The translations under genes were made by a program, and so were the position numbers. Shown piece by piece: positions 50,947 to 60,800 of a stretch of DNA of 64,000 bases (position 1 is its first letter; each line of letters opens with the position of its first letter). The notes under the pieces were generated by a model. The model made no database searches, had not been told where the DNA came from, and saw nothing but the letters and a program-made list of their open reading frames with translations. Origin of the DNA: Marisediminicola antarctica (lineage in GTDB: Bacteria; Actinomycetota; Actinomycetes; Actinomycetales; Microbacteriaceae); contig NZ_CP017146.1 of NCBI RefSeq assembly GCF_009930795.1, positions 1,550,001 through 1,614,000 on the forward strand. The letters run 5' to 3'.

Positions 50947-51804
50947 ATGATCGAGAGAACCATAGTGGGCGTTGACGGCTCGGCGAAGTCCAACGCCGCC
51001 CTCGAGTGGGCCCTCGGCCGCGAGAGATTCCGTCGTGGGAGCATCGTGCTCGTGCGGATTCTCGACGACACGATCATGTCCGGGGACTACCTCGTGACCG
51101 AACGCACGATCGATGCGGCGCGGGACGCCCTCGACTCCCAGCTCAAGGATGTGCGGCGTCGGCATCCGAGGCTCACGATCGGCAGCGAGCTCGTGCAGGG
51201 AGACCCGAGCGCCGAACTCGCCCGGTTCTCCGAGGCGACGTCGATGCTCGTCGTCGGCACCCGCAAGCGCAGCGGCTCACGGCGCCGCTACGCCTGGTCG
51301 GTCGGCACGAGACTCGCCACGAAAGCGAACGGCCCCGTCGCGATCATCCCGGAGGGCGACCTGCGCAGCTCCGCGGATGTCGTCGTCGGGGTCGACGGAT
51401 CGGGTGGTTCCGCTGCCGCCGTTCAATTGGCCTCAGCAGAAGCTGCCCACGCTGGCGGCGTTCTCCGCGCCATCCACGCGTGGCAGGAGCCCTTGGCCTG
51501 GCAGGATGCCTACGCCCCGGAGGACGAGTTTCTGACATCGCTCGAGGACTCGCACCGCGAACTCCTCGAGCACTCGCTGCTCACGGTCGCTGCGCGCTAC
51601 CCCGACCTGACCATCGACCGCCAGCTTGTGCACGGCACGCCCGCGTGGTCCCTGCTGGATGCGGCGAAGGAGGCGGGCCTGCTTGTCGTCGGCAACCACG
51701 GGCGCAGCGGCGTCTCCCGGTTCCTGCTCGGATCGGTGAGTCACACCGTCGTGCTCAATATCGTGTCCCCGACGATCGTGGTCCGGCAGGACACCGAGGA
51801 GTGA
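50947..51804 (+). CDS. Tandem universal stress protein (UspA family)
   Basis: 285 residues, two Usp domains. ERTIVGVDGSAKSNAALEWAL opens the first; DVVVGVDGSGGSAAAVQLASAEA opens the second, which ends with the ATP-binding motif GNHGRSGVSRFLLGSVSHTVV. The first domain's motif is degenerate (GTRKRSGSRRRYAWSVGT). A second member of the presumed DosR-like regulon, 73 bp after the response regulator. Confidence 0.9.
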   Translation: MIERTIVGVDGSAKSNAALEWALGRERFRRGSIVLVRILDDTIMSGDYLVTERTIDAARDALDSQLKDVRRRHPRLTIGSELVQGDPSAELARFSEATSMLVVGTRKRSGSRRRYAWSVGTRLATKANGPVAIIPEGDLRSSADVVVGVDGSGGSAAAVQLASAEAAHAGGVLRAIHAWQEPLAWQDAYAPEDEFLTSLEDSHRELLEHSLLTVAARYPDLTIDRQLVHGTPAWSLLDAAKEAGLLVVGNHGRSGVSRFLLGSVSHTVVLNIVSPTIVVRQDTEE

Positions 51805-51868
51805 CCCCGGGGGATAGGCGACAGCCAGCCAATGCCCCGGAACGCGGTATATAACTGGGTTAATCCCC

Positions 51869-53374
51869 ATGTCTGATTCACGCCTCTCCACCGCGCCACC
51901 GACCGACCGCGTCCGCTGGCAGATCTTCGCCGTCTGCGTCGCCGTAGCGAGCCTCACGATCCTCGACCTCTCGAAGGTGAACGTCGGGCTGCCATCGATA
52001 GAGGAGTCGCTCGGCGCGGGGTCGAGCGAGCTGCAGCTGATCGTCGCCGGCTACGCGCTCGCCTTCGGGCTCGCGCTCGTCCCGGCAGGCCGACTTGGCG
52101 ACATCCACTCCCGAAAGCTCATGTTCATTATCGGGCTGAGCACGTTCACGATCGCGAGCGTGCTCTGCGCGATCGCGCCCGACATCACCTCGCTGCTCGT
52201 CGCGCGCACCATGCAGGGGATCGCCGCCGGGATTCAGATGCCGCAGGTGCTCGGACTGCTGCAGCAGCTGTTCGTCGGCAAGGAGCGCGGGCGCGTGTTC
52301 GGCATCTTCGGGGCCACCATCGGCGTCTCCACCGCGATCGGCCCGACCCTTGGCGGCCTGCTCATCGCCATCGGCGGACCGACGGATGGCTGGCGGCTGC
52401 TGTTCTGGATGAATGTGCCACTCGGGATCCTCGCCCTCGGTTTCGCGATCCGGCTACTCCCCGCAACGGGGAGGAAGACCGGGGCGCGCACGGAACTCGA
52501 CCTCGTCGGCATCCTGCTGCTCGGCTTGGCGACGTTCAGCCTCATGCTCCCGTTCGTGCTGACCACGGGCGGTCCGAGTGACAACCCGCTGCGTTGGCTC
52601 TGGCTCGCCTCCTTCGCGGCGACGACGGCGATGTTCATCGGCTGGGAGCGCCGCTACCGCCGGCTCGGCAAGTCGCCCGTGGTGCAGTTCTCGCTGTTCC
52701 GGGAGAGTTCCTATCGCAACGGACTCCTCGTCGCGACCGCATACTTCGGCGCGCTTCCGGCGCTGTTCCTGATCGCGACCCTCTACCTGCAGCAGGGTCT
52801 CGGCATCGAGCCGGTCTTCGCCGGCATGGTCGGCATCACCTTCGCCCTCGCAGCGGCGTTCACATCGTGGCTCGGCGGCCGTCTCGTCGACCGCTACGGC
52901 CGGCTGCTCGTTGTGGCGGGCCTCGTCAGCGTGATCGTGGGCTTTGTGCTCGTGATCTGCGCCGCGATCCTGTTGCCCCCGGACCTGTCGCCCTGGTACA
53001 TGGCGGCGGCGATGACGGTCGCGGGCGCCGGTGGAGGCTTCGTCATCTCGCCGAACCAGACGCTCACGCTCGCACAGGTGCCGGTCGCGATGGCGGGCGT
53101 CGCCGGATCGATGAGCCAGGTCGGCCAGCGGGTCGGAACGGCGATCGGCGTCGCGGCCGGGTCATCGACGTTCTTCGCGACGCTCTACCGCGAGGAGGGT
53201 CAGGCCAGCTCGCTCTCGATCTACCACGACGGCTTCCGGAACGGCGCGCTCGTGTCGCTCGGGCTCGTGGTCGTGGCGCTCACCTTCGCGCTTCTCGACC
53301 TGCGCTCGCGGCGGCTGGCCGCGACAAGCGCCGCGCGGGTCGGCGCATCCGAGCTCGGGCGGGCCGCCGCCTAG
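51869..53374 (+). CDS. MFS transporter, DHA2 (14-helix) type
   Basis: 501 residues. Motif A-type LGDIHSRKLMFIIGLSTFTIAS, the TMQGIAAGIQMPQVLGLLQQ helix, and motif C-like GATIGVSTAIGPTLGGLL place it in the DHA2 proton antiporters. It has about 14 helices and no N-terminal signal. The substrate is unknown; multidrug export or a metabolite role are possible. TATAAC-rich DNA lies just upstream. Its stop shares CTAG with the convergent hisN-like gene. Confidence 0.9.
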   Translation: MSDSRLSTAPPTDRVRWQIFAVCVAVASLTILDLSKVNVGLPSIEESLGAGSSELQLIVAGYALAFGLALVPAGRLGDIHSRKLMFIIGLSTFTIASVLCAIAPDITSLLVARTMQGIAAGIQMPQVLGLLQQLFVGKERGRVFGIFGATIGVSTAIGPTLGGLLIAIGGPTDGWRLLFWMNVPLGILALGFAIRLLPATGRKTGARTELDLVGILLLGLATFSLMLPFVLTTGGPSDNPLRWLWLASFAATTAMFIGWERRYRRLGKSPVVQFSLFRESSYRNGLLVATAYFGALPALFLIATLYLQQGLGIEPVFAGMVGITFALAAAFTSWLGGRLVDRYGRLLVVAGLVSVIVGFVLVICAAILLPPDLSPWYMAAAMTVAGAGGGFVISPNQTLTLAQVPVAMAGVAGSMSQVGQRVGTAIGVAAGSSTFFATLYREEGQASSLSIYHDGFRNGALVSLGLVVVALTFALLDLRSRRLAATSAARVGASELGRAAA

Positions 53375-54180
53375 TTGAGCAGGCGCAGCACGGCGTCGTG
53401 CAGGTGACCGTTGGTTGCGATCGCGGACCCGTGCCAGGGGCCGGGGATGCCGCTTGCCGACGTGAACGCGCCGCCCGCCTCCTCGACGATCGGGGCGATG
53501 GCGGCCATGTCCCACGGCTTGAGGTCGAACTCGCCCGCGATGTCGATCATGCCCTCCGCGACCATCATGTACGACCACATGTCACCGTAGGCGCGCGTGC
53601 GCCACACCTCGCGGGAGAGCTCGACGAGGCGGTCCAGCATGCCGTAGTCGTCCCAGCCCTTGAGGCTGTTGTAGCTCAGGGATGCGTCGGCGAGCTCGGT
53701 GACGCCGGAGACGAAGATGCGCCGTTCGCGATGCTCGTTCTGCGACACTCGCTCGCTCGTCCAGGCGCCCTGGCCGTGGGCCGCCCACCAGCGCTGGCCG
53801 AGCGCCGGGGCGCTCACCACGCCGAGCACCGGCACGTCGTCGATCGCGAGCGAGATGAGGGTGGCCCACACCGGGATCCCGCGCACATAGTTGGCGGTGC
53901 CGTCGATCGGATCGATGATCCACTGCCGCCGTGTGCCCGCGTCGGTGCCCGCCTCGCTGCCGAACTCCTCGCCGAGGATCGCGTCGTTCGGGCGGGAGTC
54001 GGCGAGCCCGCCGCGGATCGCGGCCTCGACCGCCTTGTCGGCATCCGTCACATGGGTCATGTCGGGCTTCATGGTGACGAGGAGGTCGTTGGCGCGAAAC
54101 CGCTCGATCGAGATGGAGTCGGCCATGTCCGCCAGCTGGCGGGCGAGCTGTAGGTCGGACTGGAGCGTGTAGTCGGTCAC
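53371..54180 (-). CDS. hisN: Inositol monophosphatase-family histidinol-phosphatase (HisN-like)
   Basis: 269 residues, GTG start. The Mg2+-binding motifs are GEEFGSEAGTD, WIIDPIDGTANYVRG and WDMAAIAPIVEEAGG. In actinobacteria HisN, of this family, removes the phosphate of histidinol phosphate; the close HisN-type WIIDPIDGTANYVRG supports that, but other phosphatases of the family cannot be excluded. A leaderless-type promoter precedes it. Confidence 0.85.
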   Translation of the reverse strand: MTDYTLQSDLQLARQLADMADSISIERFRANDLLVTMKPDMTHVTDADKAVEAAIRGGLADSRPNDAILGEEFGSEAGTDAGTRRQWIIDPIDGTANYVRGIPVWATLISLAIDDVPVLGVVSAPALGQRWWAAHGQGAWTSERVSQNEHRERRIFVSGVTELADASLSYNSLKGWDDYGMLDRLVELSREVWRTRAYGDMWSYMMVAEGMIDIAGEFDLKPWDMAAIAPIVEEAGGAFTSASGIPGPWHGSAIATNGHLHDAVLRLLN

Positions 54181-54186
54181 GTCACA

Positions 54187-54192
54187 AGGTTA
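54187..54192 (-). promoter_or_regulatory. -10 hexamer TAACCT, leaderless promoter of the hisN-like gene
   Basis: On the minus strand TAACCT is followed by 6 nt and the GTG at 54180. Confidence 0.45.
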
Positions 54193-54244
54193 GGGCAGCT
54201 GTGCGCGCCGTCCCGACGACGTGGCTCCGGCGGGGCCGGCGGAG

Positions 54245-55270
54245 TCAGGCGAGCGTCGACAGCAGCCGCTGCAGCGAGTCGAGGCGGTACCGGCCGATGT
54301 CGCCGAGGCGACCGGCCCCGATCTGCTCGATCATCGCGCAGTCCGGGGAGCCCGGCAGGTGGGTGCAGCCGCGGGGGCACTCGAGCGCGATCTCGGCGAG
54401 GTCGGTGAACGATCGCAGGATGCTGTCGGGGTTCACATGCCCGAGCCCGAAGCTGCGCACGCCCGGGGTGTCGATGATCCAGCCGTCCCCGACCCGCAGC
54501 GAGATAGTCGACGACGAGGTGTGCCGGCCACGACCGGTGACCGTGTTGACCCGGCCAATGGCCCGCTTCGCGTCGGGGACCAGGGCGTTGACCAGGGTGG
54601 ACTTGCCGACGCCGGAGTGTCCGACGGCGACGGTCGAGTGCCCGCTGAGAAGCGCACGGAGCGTCTCGAGCGGCCACTTGTCCTCGGCGCTCTGCACGAC
54701 GATGATGTCGAGTCCGACGAAATTCTTCAGAAACTCGGTCGGGTCTGCGAGGTCGGTCTTCGTGATGCACAGGATCGGGGTGATTCCCGCGTCGAATGCC
54801 GCGACCAAGTACCGGTCGACGAGCCGGGGCCTCGGCTCGGGATTGGCGGCGGACACGACGATGAGCATCTGGTCGGCGTTGGCGACGATGATGCGTTCGA
54901 CCTCGTCGCTGTCGTCGGCGCTGCGCCGCAGGAGGGTTTTCCGCTCCTGGATCCGCACGATGCGGGAGAGGCTGCCCTCGACCCCGCTCGTGTCGCCGAC
55001 GAGGTCGACGCGGTCTCCCGTGACAACGGGCTGCTTGCGCAGTTCGCTCGCCCGTGAGGCGATCGCCTCGTGCTCCTCCGGGGTGCCCTCGCCGACGAGT
55101 ACGAGGTAGCGGCCACGGTCGACCGTGAGCACACGCCCGGTGACGGCGTCCTTGTGCTCCGGACGAATCTTGGTTCGCGCCCGGTTTCCCTTGGGGTTCG
55201 GCCGCGACTTCGCCTCGTAGTCGGCGTACTTGTCTTCGTCCTCGTCATTGTCCTCGCTGAGCCAGCTCAT
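54245..55270 (-). CDS. rsgA: Ribosome small-subunit-dependent GTPase A
   Basis: 341 residues. Circularly permuted GTPase: OB-fold region (TGRVLTVDRGRYLVLV), G4 motif ITKTD, then G1 GHSGVGKST and G3 DTPG. The zinc-binding C-terminal domain has CPRGCTHLPGSPDC. It checks 30S maturation. The N-terminal extension is charged (DNDEDEDKYADYEAKSRP). ATG at 55270 lies 2 bp after the aroA stop, so the two are co-transcribed. Confidence 0.95.
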   Translation of the reverse strand: MSWLSEDNDEDEDKYADYEAKSRPNPKGNRARTKIRPEHKDAVTGRVLTVDRGRYLVLVGEGTPEEHEAIASRASELRKQPVVTGDRVDLVGDTSGVEGSLSRIVRIQERKTLLRRSADDSDEVERIIVANADQMLIVVSAANPEPRPRLVDRYLVAAFDAGITPILCITKTDLADPTEFLKNFVGLDIIVVQSAEDKWPLETLRALLSGHSTVAVGHSGVGKSTLVNALVPDAKRAIGRVNTVTGRGRHTSSSTISLRVGDGWIIDTPGVRSFGLGHVNPDSILRSFTDLAEIALECPRGCTHLPGSPDCAMIEQIGAGRLGDIGRYRLDSLQRLLSTLA

Positions 55271-55272
55271 TG

Positions 55273-56679
55273 TCAGAAGAGGTTCAGCGGGTCGATGCGG
55301 GCCGAGGGCGCGGCGCCGACGGTGCGCAGCCACAGTTCGGGAAACTCGGGCATCGTCTTGGCTGTCGAGCCGATGTCGTCGATGCGGATGCCGTGCACGG
55401 CCAGTCCGATGACCGCGCCGGCATGAGCCATCCGGTGGTCCTCCCAGGCTTTCCAGGGCCCGCCGACAAGCCTCCGCGGCTCGATCGCGAGCCCGTCGTC
55501 GAGCTCGGTGACGTCACCGCCGAGGGCGTTGACGTTGGCGGCCAGCGCGGCGAGCCGGTCGGTCTCGTGACCTCGAAGGTGACCGATGCCCGTGATCCGG
55601 CTCGGACCGTCGGCGAGCGCGGCGAGCGCGACGAGAACGGGCGCGAGCTCCCCGCCCTCACTGAGGTCGAGGTCGATACCGGGAAGGCTCACGCCGCCGA
55701 CGACTCCGGCGCCTCCGTCGATGACCAACCCGTCGCTCGACCTCGCCACGGTCGCACCCCAGAGCGGCAGGATCGCCTCGAGGTGCGCGCCGACCTGCGT
55801 CGTCGTCGTGGGCCAGCCGGGGATCGTCACGGTGCCGCCCGCGATGATCGCCGAGGCGAGGAACGGTGCGGCGTTGGAAAGGTCGGGCTCGATCGCGACG
55901 TCGAGCCCGGCGATGAGCCCCGGCTTGACGACCCAGTGTCCGGGAGAAGGGGTGTGCACCCTGACCCCCCGAGCGCGGAGGGTCTGGATGGTCATCTCGA
56001 TGTGCGGCATGCTCGGCAGCGAGTCGCCGACGTGGCGCAGGCTCAGGCCATTCGTGAAGCGAGGTGCGGCGAGCAGCAGGCCCGACACGAACTGGCTCGA
56101 TGCGGACGCGTCGATCTCAAGTTCGCCTCCGGCGACGACACCGGTGCCGTACAGGCTGAAGGGTAGGGCGCCGCGGCCATCATCCGACACATCCACGCCG
56201 AGCGCGCGCAGCGACTCGATCGTGGTGCGCATCGGTCGGCGGCGCGCGCCCTGGTCACCGTCGAAGGCGACCGGGCCGAGCGCGAGCGCCGCGACGGGCG
56301 GGAGGAAGCGCATGACGGTACCGGCGAGCCCGCAGTCGATGGAGGTTCCGCCCGCGAGTTCGCCGGGCGTGACCCGGAGGTCAGGGCCGTACTCGCCCGC
56401 GCCGAGCTCGTCGATTCGGGTGCCGAGCGAGGCGAGGGCCTCGATCATCAGGGCGGAGTCGCGCGAGCGCAGGGGAGCGTGCAGCGTAGAGGGGGAGTCG
56501 GCGAGGGCCGAGAGCACGAGCTCCCGGTTGGTGAGTGACTTCGAGCCAGGCAGCCGCACGGTCGCCGAGAGTGCGCCGGAGGCGACCGGAGCCTCCCAGG
56601 GGCCGGGCTCATGGTCGGATGTCTCGCGCGCGTCGTCGTAGGGACTGAACTCGGGCCCGGAATAGTTGAATACCTGCAT
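55273..56679 (-). CDS. aroA: 3-phosphoshikimate 1-carboxyvinyltransferase (EPSP synthase)
   Basis: 468 residues. The shikimate pathway enzyme joining PEP and shikimate-3-phosphate. [18 protein letters not shown], the [14 protein letters not shown] motif and [15 protein letters not shown] are the active-site signatures, and the late [15 protein letters not shown] is conserved. The N-terminus ([20 protein letters not shown]) is a short actinobacterial extension. Its start lies inside the divergent SigR promoter region. Confidence 0.96.
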   Translation of the reverse strand: MQVFNYSGPEFSPYDDARETSDHEPGPWEAPVASGALSATVRLPGSKSLTNRELVLSALADSPSTLHAPLRSRDSALMIEALASLGTRIDELGAGEYGPDLRVTPGELAGGTSIDCGLAGTVMRFLPPVAALALGPVAFDGDQGARRRPMRTTIESLRALGVDVSDDGRGALPFSLYGTGVVAGGELEIDASASSQFVSGLLLAAPRFTNGLSLRHVGDSLPSMPHIEMTIQTLRARGVRVHTPSPGHWVVKPGLIAGLDVAIEPDLSNAAPFLASAIIAGGTVTIPGWPTTTTQVGAHLEAILPLWGATVARSSDGLVIDGGAGVVGGVSLPGIDLDLSEGGELAPVLVALAALADGPSRITGIGHLRGHETDRLAALAANVNALGGDVTELDDGLAIEPRRLVGGPWKAWEDHRMAHAGAVIGLAVHGIRIDDIGSTAKTMPEFPELWLRTVGAAPSARIDPLNLF

Positions 56680-56684
56680 CGGTT
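56659..56684 (+). promoter_or_regulatory. SigR-type promoter GGAAT-N18-GTT
   Basis: GGAAT (56659-56663) and GTT (56682-56684) are separated by exactly 18 bp, the consensus of SigR/SigH-family promoters. It points at sigR, predicting autoregulation, with a leader of about 150 nt. It overlaps the aroA start. Confidence 0.7.
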
Positions 56685-56686
56685 AC

Positions 56687-56692
56687 AGGATA
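56687..56692 (-). promoter_or_regulatory. -10 hexamer TATCCT, leaderless promoter of aroA
   Basis: On the minus strand TATCCT is followed by 7 nt and the aroA ATG at 56679. It faces and overlaps the SigR-type promoter, so both cannot be fully occupied together. Confidence 0.45.
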
Positions 56693-56714
56693 TCGAGGAT
56701 TCACCCGAGGAACC

Positions 56715-56728
56715 GGAGGTCACGCGTG
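56715..56728 (+). promoter_or_regulatory. Ribosome binding site and GTG for a longer SigR isoform
   Basis: GGAGG (56715-56719) and GTG (56726-56728) are 6 nt apart, in frame with sigR and downstream of the SigR-type promoter. Translation here adds 39 residues, [13 protein letters not shown] to the normal Met. In Streptomyces an unstable extended SigR' isoform is made in this way. Confidence 0.55.
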
Positions 56729-56828
56729 AGCATCAGCACCGCAGCGGGCATCAGCCCCGCATCCGACAGACGAGGGTACCGCGTTGCAACCCACGGAGCG
56801 CCGAAGGGAGGCGCCCGTTGCCGCAAAC

Positions 56829-56834
56829 TAGACT
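56829..56834 (+). promoter_or_regulatory. -10 hexamer TAGACT, second sigR promoter (basal)
   Basis: TAGACT ends 8 nt before the ATG at 56843, predicting a near-leaderless mRNA that encodes only the short SigR form. The ATG itself lacks a ribosome binding site. Confidence 0.45.
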
Positions 56835-56842
56835 TGATCCCG

Positions 56843-57520
56843 ATGAACACGCCGAGTGAAGACCAGCTGGCCTCCGCGCCCGATAGCCCCGCGAACGAGA
56901 CACCGGCCGCGGAGGCCGACGTCGCGCCGCCCGTTGCCGTGCCCGATGTGCGCGACCTGTTCGAGGAGCAGGCCATCCCGTTCATGGACCAGCTGTACGG
57001 CGCGGCGCTGAGAATGACGCGCAACCCGTCGGACGCCGCCGATCTCGTGCAGGAAACATTCGTGAAGGCCTTCGCCGCGTTTGGGCAGTTCCAGCAGGGC
57101 ACCAACCTCAAGGCGTGGCTGTACCGGATCCTGACCAACACATTCATCAATACGTACCGCAAGAAGCAGCGTGACCCATACCAGGGCACCATCGACGACC
57201 TCGAGGACTGGCAGATCGGCGGCGCCGAGTCGATCACCCAGGGGCGTGCGACGCGGTCGGCCGAAGTCGAGGCCATCGATCACCTGCCCGACAGCGCGGT
57301 GAAGGATGCTCTCCAGGCGATTCCGGAGGACTTCCGCCTTGCGGTGTACTTCGCCGATGTCGAAGGCTTCTCCTACCAGGAGATCGCCGACATCATGAAG
57401 ACTCCTGTTGGCACCGTGATGAGCCGGCTGCACCGTGGCAGACGGCTACTTCGGGGCCTGCTCTCCGGATACGCGAACGAACGCGGTCTGAGCGTTTCTG
57501 TGAAGGGACAAAAGAAATGA
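56843..57520 (+). CDS. sigR: RNA polymerase sigma factor SigR/SigH (ECF, thiol-stress type)
   Basis: 225 residues. Region 2: [33 protein letters not shown] and the -10 binding [16 protein letters not shown]; region 4: [53 protein letters not shown]. The N-terminus is a variable acidic tail. It is held inactive by RsrA, whose gene overlaps by 4 bp, and activated by disulfide stress. An upstream GTG (56726) with a good ribosome binding site would give an isoform 39 residues longer. A SigR-type promoter and a TAGACT promoter both precede it. Confidence 0.95.
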   Translation: MNTPSEDQLASAPDSPANETPAAEADVAPPVAVPDVRDLFEEQAIPFMDQLYGAALRMTRNPSDAADLVQETFVKAFAAFGQFQQGTNLKAWLYRILTNTFINTYRKKQRDPYQGTIDDLEDWQIGGAESITQGRATRSAEVEAIDHLPDSAVKDALQAIPEDFRLAVYFADVEGFSYQEIADIMKTPVGTVMSRLHRGRRLLRGLLSGYANERGLSVSVKGQKK

Positions 57521-57756
57521 CCGACTGGGGCTGCGAGAAGGCCAAGGCCGAACTCGAGGAATACCTGCACAACGAGCTGCTGACCGAGGATGCCACCGAC
57601 ATCGCCGAGCATCTCGCCAACTGCGGCGACTGCGACGGCGAACGTCGGGTCGGGCTCGTGCTCACCCAGGCGGTGCAGCGGGCCTGCAAGGAGATCGCTC
57701 CAGAGGACCTGCGTGACCAGGTTATGACGCGAATCCGCGAGATGCAGGCGCACTAA
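57517..57756 (+). CDS. rsrA: Zinc-binding redox-sensing anti-sigma factor
   Basis: 79 residues. The ZAS motif is readable: Cys6, His32, Cys36 and Cys39, with the same 26-4-3 spacing as Streptomyces RsrA (11, 37, 41, 44). Oxidation of the zinc-binding cysteines releases SigR. A further Cys57 may take part. The start overlaps the sigR stop (ATGA), giving near-equal synthesis. A strong hairpin terminator follows the stop by 20 bp. Confidence 0.94.
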   Translation: MTDWGCEKAKAELEEYLHNELLTEDATDIAEHLANCGDCDGERRVGLVLTQAVQRACKEIAPEDLRDQVMTRIREMQAH

Positions 57757-57770
57757 CCCCCGACACACGA

Positions 57771-57800
57771 GAAAGCGGGCGACCCGAGGGTCGCCCACTT
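57771..57800. terminator. Bidirectional terminator between rsrA and odhA
   Basis: GGGCGACCC (57777-57785) pairs with GGGTCGCCC (57788-57796), extended by AAAG/CTTT. It sits in the 67-bp gap between convergent genes and has T-rich DNA (CTTTGTT) on the plus strand, fitting termination in both directions. Confidence 0.75.
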
Positions 57801-57823
57801 TGTTCGTTCGTCGTCGACGCCGG

Positions 57824-60800
57824 TCAGTTGGTCAGGGCGCGTTCGATGAGGTCGACCTGCTCCTGCGCGCTGCGCTTGGTAGAACCCGTCGCGGGCGACG
57901 CGGCTGCGAGGCGTGAGGCGACGGTGATCGACCGCCCGCCGAGCTCCGGTGCGAGCTCGAGAGAGATGAACGGCCAGGCACCCTGGTTCTCCGGCTCCTC
58001 CTGGGCCCAGACGAGCTTGGCGTTCGGGTACTCGTCGAGCACGGCGTGCAGCTGGTGGAGCGGAAGCGGGTAGTACTGCTCGAGCCGCACGAGGGCGACA
58101 TCGCTCAGGCCACGCTTCTCGACCTCGGTGGCGAGGTCGTAGTGGATCTTTCCCGCATGCAGCACGACGCGCGTCACGGCCGACTTGTCGGCGACGCGCG
58201 CGTCATCGAGCACCGGCTCGAACTTGCCCGAGGTGAAGTCCTCGACCGGGCTCGTCGCGCCGCGCAGGCGCAACATCGCCTTCGGGGTGAACACGATGAG
58301 CGGACGACGAGGCCTCGCGTAGGCCTGGCGTCGCAGAAGGTGGAAGTACGACGCGGGGGTCGACGGCCTCGCCACGGTCATGTTGTTCTCGGCGCACAGC
58401 TGCAGGTAGCGCTCGATGCGGGCGGAGGAGTGGTCCGGCCCCTGCCCCTCGTAGCCGTGCGGCAGCAGCATGACCACACTCGAGCGCTGGCCCCACTTCT
58501 GCTCGGCGCTCGAGATGAACTCGTCGATGACGGTCTGGGCGCCATTGCCGAAGTCGCCGAACTGCGCCTCCCAGAGCACGAGGGCGTCGGCGCGCTCGAC
58601 CGAGTAGCCGTATTCGAATCCAAGGGCCGCGTACTCGCTGAGCAGCGAGTCGTAGATCCAGAACCTGGCCTGGTTGTCGCTCAGGTTTGCCAGCGGCAGC
58701 CACTCCTGGCCGTTCTCCCGATCGTGCAGCACCGCGTGGCGCTGCACGAACGTTCCTCGACGGGTGTCCTGGCCGGCCATGCGCACGGGGGTTCCCTCGA
58801 GCAGCAGCGATCCGAGCGACAGCAGCTCGCCGAAAGCCCAGTCGATCGAACCGTTGCGGCTCATGTCGACGCGCTTGCGCAGCAGGGCCTGCAGCTTCGG
58901 ATGCACCGTGAAGTTGGTGGGCGGGTTGTCGAACGCGTCGCCGATCAGGCTGATGACCGAGTCCGACACTCCAGTGGTCGCCGGCTCGCCGGTCGTGTCA
59001 TCCTGCTGGGAGCCTGGGCGCCCGAGATCGGAGACCCCGTGAGGGTCCTGCACGATGATGGGCGTCGACGCTGTCTGCGCCGCGTGGGTCTCGGCGAAGG
59101 CCCGTTCGAGGCGGTCCTGGAAGTCGGCGTGCGCACCCGCGTACTCCTCCTGGGTAATGTCGCCGCGTCCGACGAGCGCGTCGGAGTAGAGGGTCCTGAC
59201 CGAGCGCTTCGCCTCGATGAGGTTGTACATGAGTGGCTGCGTCATCGAAGGGTCATCGCCCTCGTTGTGGCCGCGTCGGCGGTAGCAGACCAGGTCGATG
59301 ACGACGTCGCGGTGGAATTCCTGGCGGTACGCGAACGCGAGCTGCGCGACGCGCACGACGGCCTCGGGGTCGTCGCCGTTGACGTGCAGAACCGGGGCCT
59401 GGATCGTCTTGGCGACATCCGTTGAGTAGATCGACGTTCGACCCTCTCCCGGAGGCGTCGTGAAGCCGACTTGGTTGTTGACGACGAGGTGGATCGTGCC
59501 ACCGGTACGGTAGCCGCGCAGTTGCGACATCTGCAGGATCTCGACCACGATGCCCTGCCCGGCCATTGCCGCGTCGCCGTGGATCATGACCGGGAGCACG
59601 TTGAAGGTTCCGACGGGCTTGCGGTCCTGCTTGGCACGCACGATTCCCTCGAGCACGCCGTCGACGGCCTCGAGGTGGGACGGGTTGGCTGCAAGATACA
59701 CGGGGATCTGGTCGCCGGTGGCCCCGGTGAACGTCCCCTCGGTTCCGAGGTGGTACTTCACGTCGCCGGAGCCCTGCACGGTGCGCGGGTCCTGGGTGCC
59801 CTCGAACTCGCGGAAAATCTGGCCATAGGTTTTGCCGGCGATGTTGGTGAGCACGTTGAGTCGCCCGCGATGCGCCATGCCGATCGCGACCTCGTCGAGG
59901 TGCGATTCCGCGGCGCCCTGCAGGAGCGCGTCGAGGAGCGCGATCGTCGACTCGCCGCCCTCAAGGCTGAAGCGCTTCTGGCCCACATACTTCGTCTGAA
60001 GGAACGTCTCGAAGGCCTCCGCCTCGTTGAGCTTGCCCAGCACGCGCATCTGCGCGTCGTGGGTCGGCTTCGAGTACGGTTTCTCGAGGTGATCCTGCAT
60101 CCATTTGCGCTGCACGGGATCCTGGATGTGCATGTACTCGACACCGATCGTGCGACAGTACGAGTCGCGCAGCACGCCGAGGATCTCGCGCAGGAGAGCC
60201 GAGCGGCGCCCGCCGAAGCCTCCCGTGACGAACTCGCGATCGAGGTCCCAGAATGTCAGGCCGTGGCTTGTGACGTCGAGGTCAGGGTGCGAGCGCTGCT
60301 GGTATTCGAGCGGGTCGATGTCGGCCATGAGGTGGCCGCGCACCCGGTAGGAGTTGATGAGCTCCTGCACGCGGGCGGTCTTGTTGACGGCGTCGGCGAG
60401 GTCGACGTGGATGTCGGCGGCCCAGTGGATCGGCTCGTACGGGATGCGGAGGGCGGAAAAGATGCCCTCGTAGAACCCGCGCTGTCCGATGAGCAGCTCG
60501 TGCACCTTCTTGAGGAACTCGCCGGACCCTGCGCCCTGGATGACGCGGTGGTCATAGGTCGAAGTGAGGGTGATGGTCTTGCCGATGCCGAGGTCGGCAA
60601 GTGTCGTCTGCGACATGCCCTGGAACTCGGCCGGGTACTCGAGGGCACCCGCCCCGATGATGCAGCCCTGGCCCCTCATCAGGCGGGGCACGGAGTGCTC
60701 CGTGCCGATGCCGCCCGGGTTGGTGAGCGAGATCGTGGTTCCGGCGAAGTCGCCAGCGGTGAGCTTGTTGTCGCGGGCCTTGCGCACGATGGCCTCGTAC

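Noticed and set aside
56666-56842. sigR start at 56666
   Set aside because: It lies upstream of the predicted SigR-promoter start of transcription (about 56691) and has no ribosome binding site; the GTG at 56726 is the better long-form start.
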